The notes beneath the pieces are model-generated. The model worked only from the letters and a program-made list of their open reading frames with translations, had not been told where the DNA came from and did no database searches. This document shows, piece after piece, positions 61,747 to 64,000 of a DNA stretch of 64,000 bases. The stretch's first letter is position 1. Each line of letters begins with the position of its first letter. The stretch spans positions 93,196-157,195 of the forward strand of contig NZ_PNRF01000028.1 in NCBI RefSeq assembly GCF_002879615.1. The letters are read 5' to 3'. The position numbers and the translations under genes were made by a program. Source of the stretch: Billgrantia endophytica. Lineage in GTDB: Bacteria; Pseudomonadota; Gammaproteobacteria; Pseudomonadales; Halomonadaceae.

Positions 61747-64000
61747 ATGAACAGGTATCGTTACCGCCTGGTGTTCAACCAGGCCAAGGGACAACTGGTC
61801 GTCGCCGCCGAGCTCGGCATGACGCGGGGCAAGGGCGGTAGCGTGGCGGCGGGGCCAGCAGGCGGCGAGCCGCCATCCACGTTCTTTCTCGGCCGTCTCA
61901 CGCCCCTGTGCTGGGCCATCCTGGTCGCGTCGAGTCTGGCATGTGCGCTGCCCGCCCAGGCGCAGATCCTTCCCGATCGCAACGCGCCGGGGGCGCAGCG
62001 GCCGCACGTGCTGGAGAGCGCCAACGGTACCCCCCAGGTCAATATCCAGACGCCCAGCGCCCAGGGCGTGTCGCGTAACGCCTATCGCCAGTTCGATGTG
62101 GATGGCAAAGGCGCAATCCTCAACAACGCGCGCCAGGCCACCCAGACCCAGCTCGGCGGCTGGGTGCAGGGCAACCCCAACCTCGCCACCGGCGAGGCGC
62201 GGGTGATCGTCAATGAAGTCAACTCGCGCGATCCCAGCCAGTTGCGCGGCCATGTGGAAGTCGCTGGGCGGCGTGCCGAGGTGGTCATCGCCAACCCCGC
62301 CGGCATCCACGTCGATGGCGCGGGCTTTATCAACGCCAGCGGCACCACGCTGACCACCGGGCGCCCCGAATTCAGCGGCGGTGACCTGGCTGGCTACCGG
62401 GTCGAGGAGGGCACCATCCGCATCGCGGGCGATGGCCTGGATACCCGCGACAGCGACTACACCGCCATCCTGGCGCGGGCCGTCGAGGTCCAGGCCGGGG
62501 TCTGGGCCAACGACCTGGAGGTCGCCGCCGGGGCCAACGCCATCAGCGCCGACCGCGCCGAGATCACCCCCATCGCGGGCCGGGGCGAGGCCCCTGAAGT
62601 TGCCATCGACGTCGCCCACCTGGGCGGCATGTATGCCGGCAAGATCCATCTGCTGGCCACCGAGCGCGGGGTCGGCGTCCACCACGCCGGCGACCTTGCC
62701 GCCTCGCAACAACTGACCCTGAGCGCCGATGGCCGGCTGGAGAGCCGTGGCGCCCTGGTAAGCGAAGGTGAACTCCACCTGCGCGCCTCGCGCCTGGAAG
62801 CCGGCGGCGCCACCCTGGCGGCGGGCGGCCTCTATGCCGAGGCGGACAGCATCTCGCTGCGGGGCGGTCAGCTCCAGGCCGAGGAGATCGCCATCACCGC
62901 CCGCGAAGGCGGGCTCGACGCCACGGGCGGCGAACTCACCGCGCAAACGCGCCTCGCCCTGCACGCCGCCACCGGCCTCGCCACCGATGGCGCCCGCGTA
63001 CAGAGTCAACACCTGGACCTTCAAGCCGATACGCTCTCCAACCGGGGCGGCGACATCGTGCAGCACGGCACCCAAGCCCTGCGTTTGGAGATCGCCCAAC
63101 TCGACAACAGCCAAGGCCGCATTCTCGCCGAGCAAGATGTCGAGATCACGGCGGACAACCTGGACAACACCGCCGGTTTGATCGGCTCAATAGCGGGCGA
63201 GCTCACTATCATCGCCGATGACATCGACAACACCCAGGGCCGCCTGGAGGCGCAGCGTGATTTGACACTCGACGTTGCCGGTACCCTGGCCAACGCTCAG
63301 GGCGAAATCGCTCAGTTGGGCGAAGGCGATGTGCAACTGAGCGCCCGCCAACTGCAAGGCGACGAAGGCTTGATCGTCAGCCAGGGCGAGCTGGCGATAC
63401 AGGGCGAGGCAATCGACCTTGCGGGCGGGCTGACCCAAGCCGAGCGTATCAGCGTGCAAGCAGGCTCGCTCAGCCACCATGGTGGCGAAATGCGCCACCT
63501 GGGCGAAGATGGTCCGCTGACGCTCGATATCGACGGCGAACTGGACAACCGCGAAGGCGTGATTCTCAGCGCCGCCGATATCGAACTTAGCGCCGGCAAA
63601 CTGAACAACGCGGACGGTCTGCTGCACGCCGAGGGTGAACTCTCCATTGAGGCGGATAGTGTCGACAACCAGCGCGGCGAGCTTGCCACCGCCGGTGCCC
63701 TGCGCCTTGATGCTGAAGACCGGTTGGACAACAGCCAAGGCCGCATTCTCGCCGAGCAAGATGTCGAGATCGCGGCGGGCGGTCTCGACAACACCGTCGG
63801 GCTGATCGGCTCCATAGCGGGCGAGCTCACCCTTGACGCCGACACCCTCGATAACACCCAGGGCCGCCTGGAGGCGGAACGTGACTTGACGCTCGACGTT
63901 GCCGGTACCCTGCGCAACGCCGGCGGCGAGATCGTCCAACTGGGCGAGGGCGATATGCAACTGAGCGCCCGCCAACTGCAAGGCGACGAAGGCTTGATCG
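61747..64000 (+). CDS. Two-partner secretion exoprotein TpsA (filamentous hemagglutinin/CdiA-like), partial
   Basis: The first 751 codons of a large secreted beta-helix protein; the 3' end lies beyond the window. It starts with an extended signal peptide region, MNRYRYRLVFNQAKGQLVVAAE, then the second hydrophobic part ending ALPAQA (about residue 73). The TPS secretion domain follows (about 75-320) with VNEVNSRDPSQLRG and the conserved NPAGIHVDGAGFINAS. From about residue 450, repeats rich in LDNxxGRILAEQDVEI form the filament. AAGGAG seven bases before the ATG is a good ribosome site. Whether it is an adhesin or a contact-dependent toxin (CdiA) depends on the missing C-terminus. Confidence 0.93.
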   Translation, partial: MNRYRYRLVFNQAKGQLVVAAELGMTRGKGGSVAAGPAGGEPPSTFFLGRLTPLCWAILVASSLACALPAQAQILPDRNAPGAQRPHVLESANGTPQVNIQTPSAQGVSRNAYRQFDVDGKGAILNNARQATQTQLGGWVQGNPNLATGEARVIVNEVNSRDPSQLRGHVEVAGRRAEVVIANPAGIHVDGAGFINASGTTLTTGRPEFSGGDLAGYRVEEGTIRIAGDGLDTRDSDYTAILARAVEVQAGVWANDLEVAAGANAISADRAEITPIAGRGEAPEVAIDVAHLGGMYAGKIHLLATERGVGVHHAGDLAASQQLTLSADGRLESRGALVSEGELHLRASRLEAGGATLAAGGLYAEADSISLRGGQLQAEEIAITAREGGLDATGGELTAQTRLALHAATGLATDGARVQSQHLDLQADTLSNRGGDIVQHGTQALRLEIAQLDNSQGRILAEQDVEITADNLDNTAGLIGSIAGELTIIADDIDNTQGRLEAQRDLTLDVAGTLANAQGEIAQLGEGDVQLSARQLQGDEGLIVSQGELAIQGEAIDLAGGLTQAERISVQAGSLSHHGGEMRHLGEDGPLTLDIDGELDNREGVILSAADIELSAGKLNNADGLLHAEGELSIEADSVDNQRGELATAGALRLDAEDRLDNSQGRILAEQDVEIAAGGLDNTVGLIGSIAGELTLDADTLDNTQGRLEAERDLTLDVAGTLRNAGGEIVQLGEGDMQLSARQLQGDEGLI
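63103..63376 (+). repeat. Internal TpsA repeat unit, first copy
   Basis: This 274-bp block recurs at 63727-64000 with an exact offset of 624 bp and no gaps, encoding near-identical peptides (DNSQGRILAEQDVEI ... SARQLQGDEGLI). Differences are single bases. The second copy is cut by the window edge, so the unit is at least 274 bp and the full period 624 bp (208 residues). Confidence 0.85.
63727..64000 (+). repeat. Internal TpsA repeat unit, second copy (cut by window)
   Basis: The second copy of the block at 63103-63376. The near-identity implies recent duplication or gene conversion inside the exoprotein gene. Confidence 0.85.

Overview
The window comes from a high-GC gammaproteobacterium, most likely a halophile of the Halomonadaceae (Halomonas or a close relative). 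This rests on the very acidic proteins, the pepA | lptFG arrangement with holC and valS on the pepA side, the aceK/sirtuin/DTW gene set, and intergenic repeats of a kind I associate with that family. No rRNA, tRNA, CRISPR array or prophage was recognised. Everything was read by eye; no database search was run.

Layout. 1-9200 is housekeeping: valS (cut by the left edge), holC, ilvE and pepA on the minus strand, divergent from lptF-lptG and an RDD membrane protein. Two copies of an intergenic repeat flank holC. 9265-10241 is iron storage (bfd, bfr) with a Fur-like site. 10485-13118 is a NitT/TauT-type ABC importer of unknown substrate. 13115-19254 holds tcdA, truC, a glutamate-type dehydrogenase, a secreted PPC-repeat protein, an SDR enzyme and several very small genes.

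19345-54474 is the outstanding part: about 35 kb largely devoted to acquiring phosphorus from organic sources. It holds (i) a LacI-regulated ABC importer whose last gene is a GpdQ-like phosphodiesterase; (ii) a family-4 glycosyltransferase; (iii) a 2-aminoethylphosphonate-type importer with phosphonoacetaldehyde hydrolase (phnX); (iv) a complete C-P lyase operon phnCDEE-F-GHIJKLMNP; (v) a second PhnCDE-type importer with two tandem, near-duplicate binding proteins; and (vi) a PAP2 phosphatase coupled to a second glycosyltransferase. Upstream of most of these units I can see direct repeats of GTCAT-like half-sites at 11-bp spacing, as in PhoB boxes. Two TCTAGA-centred palindromes, one before phnC and one on the phnF start codon, look like PhnF operators. 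The inferred picture is a phosphate-starvation island: diesters and phosphonates are imported and broken down to phosphate, while the glycosyltransferases and PAP2 enzyme may replace phospholipid by glycolipid. A heme gene pair (hemP-hmuS, with a near-perfect Fur box) and an MFS transporter interrupt it. 25275-26391 and 28560-28661 hold decayed or foreign fragments.

54639-64000: a general porin with an AT-rich promoter region, then two different MITE-like palindromic elements inserted between the porin stop codon and its apparent terminator. After these come aceK, a zinc-ligand-poor sirtuin, tapT, and a two-partner secretion pair (TpsB transporter and a large TpsA exoprotein with 624-bp internal repeats) that runs off the right edge.
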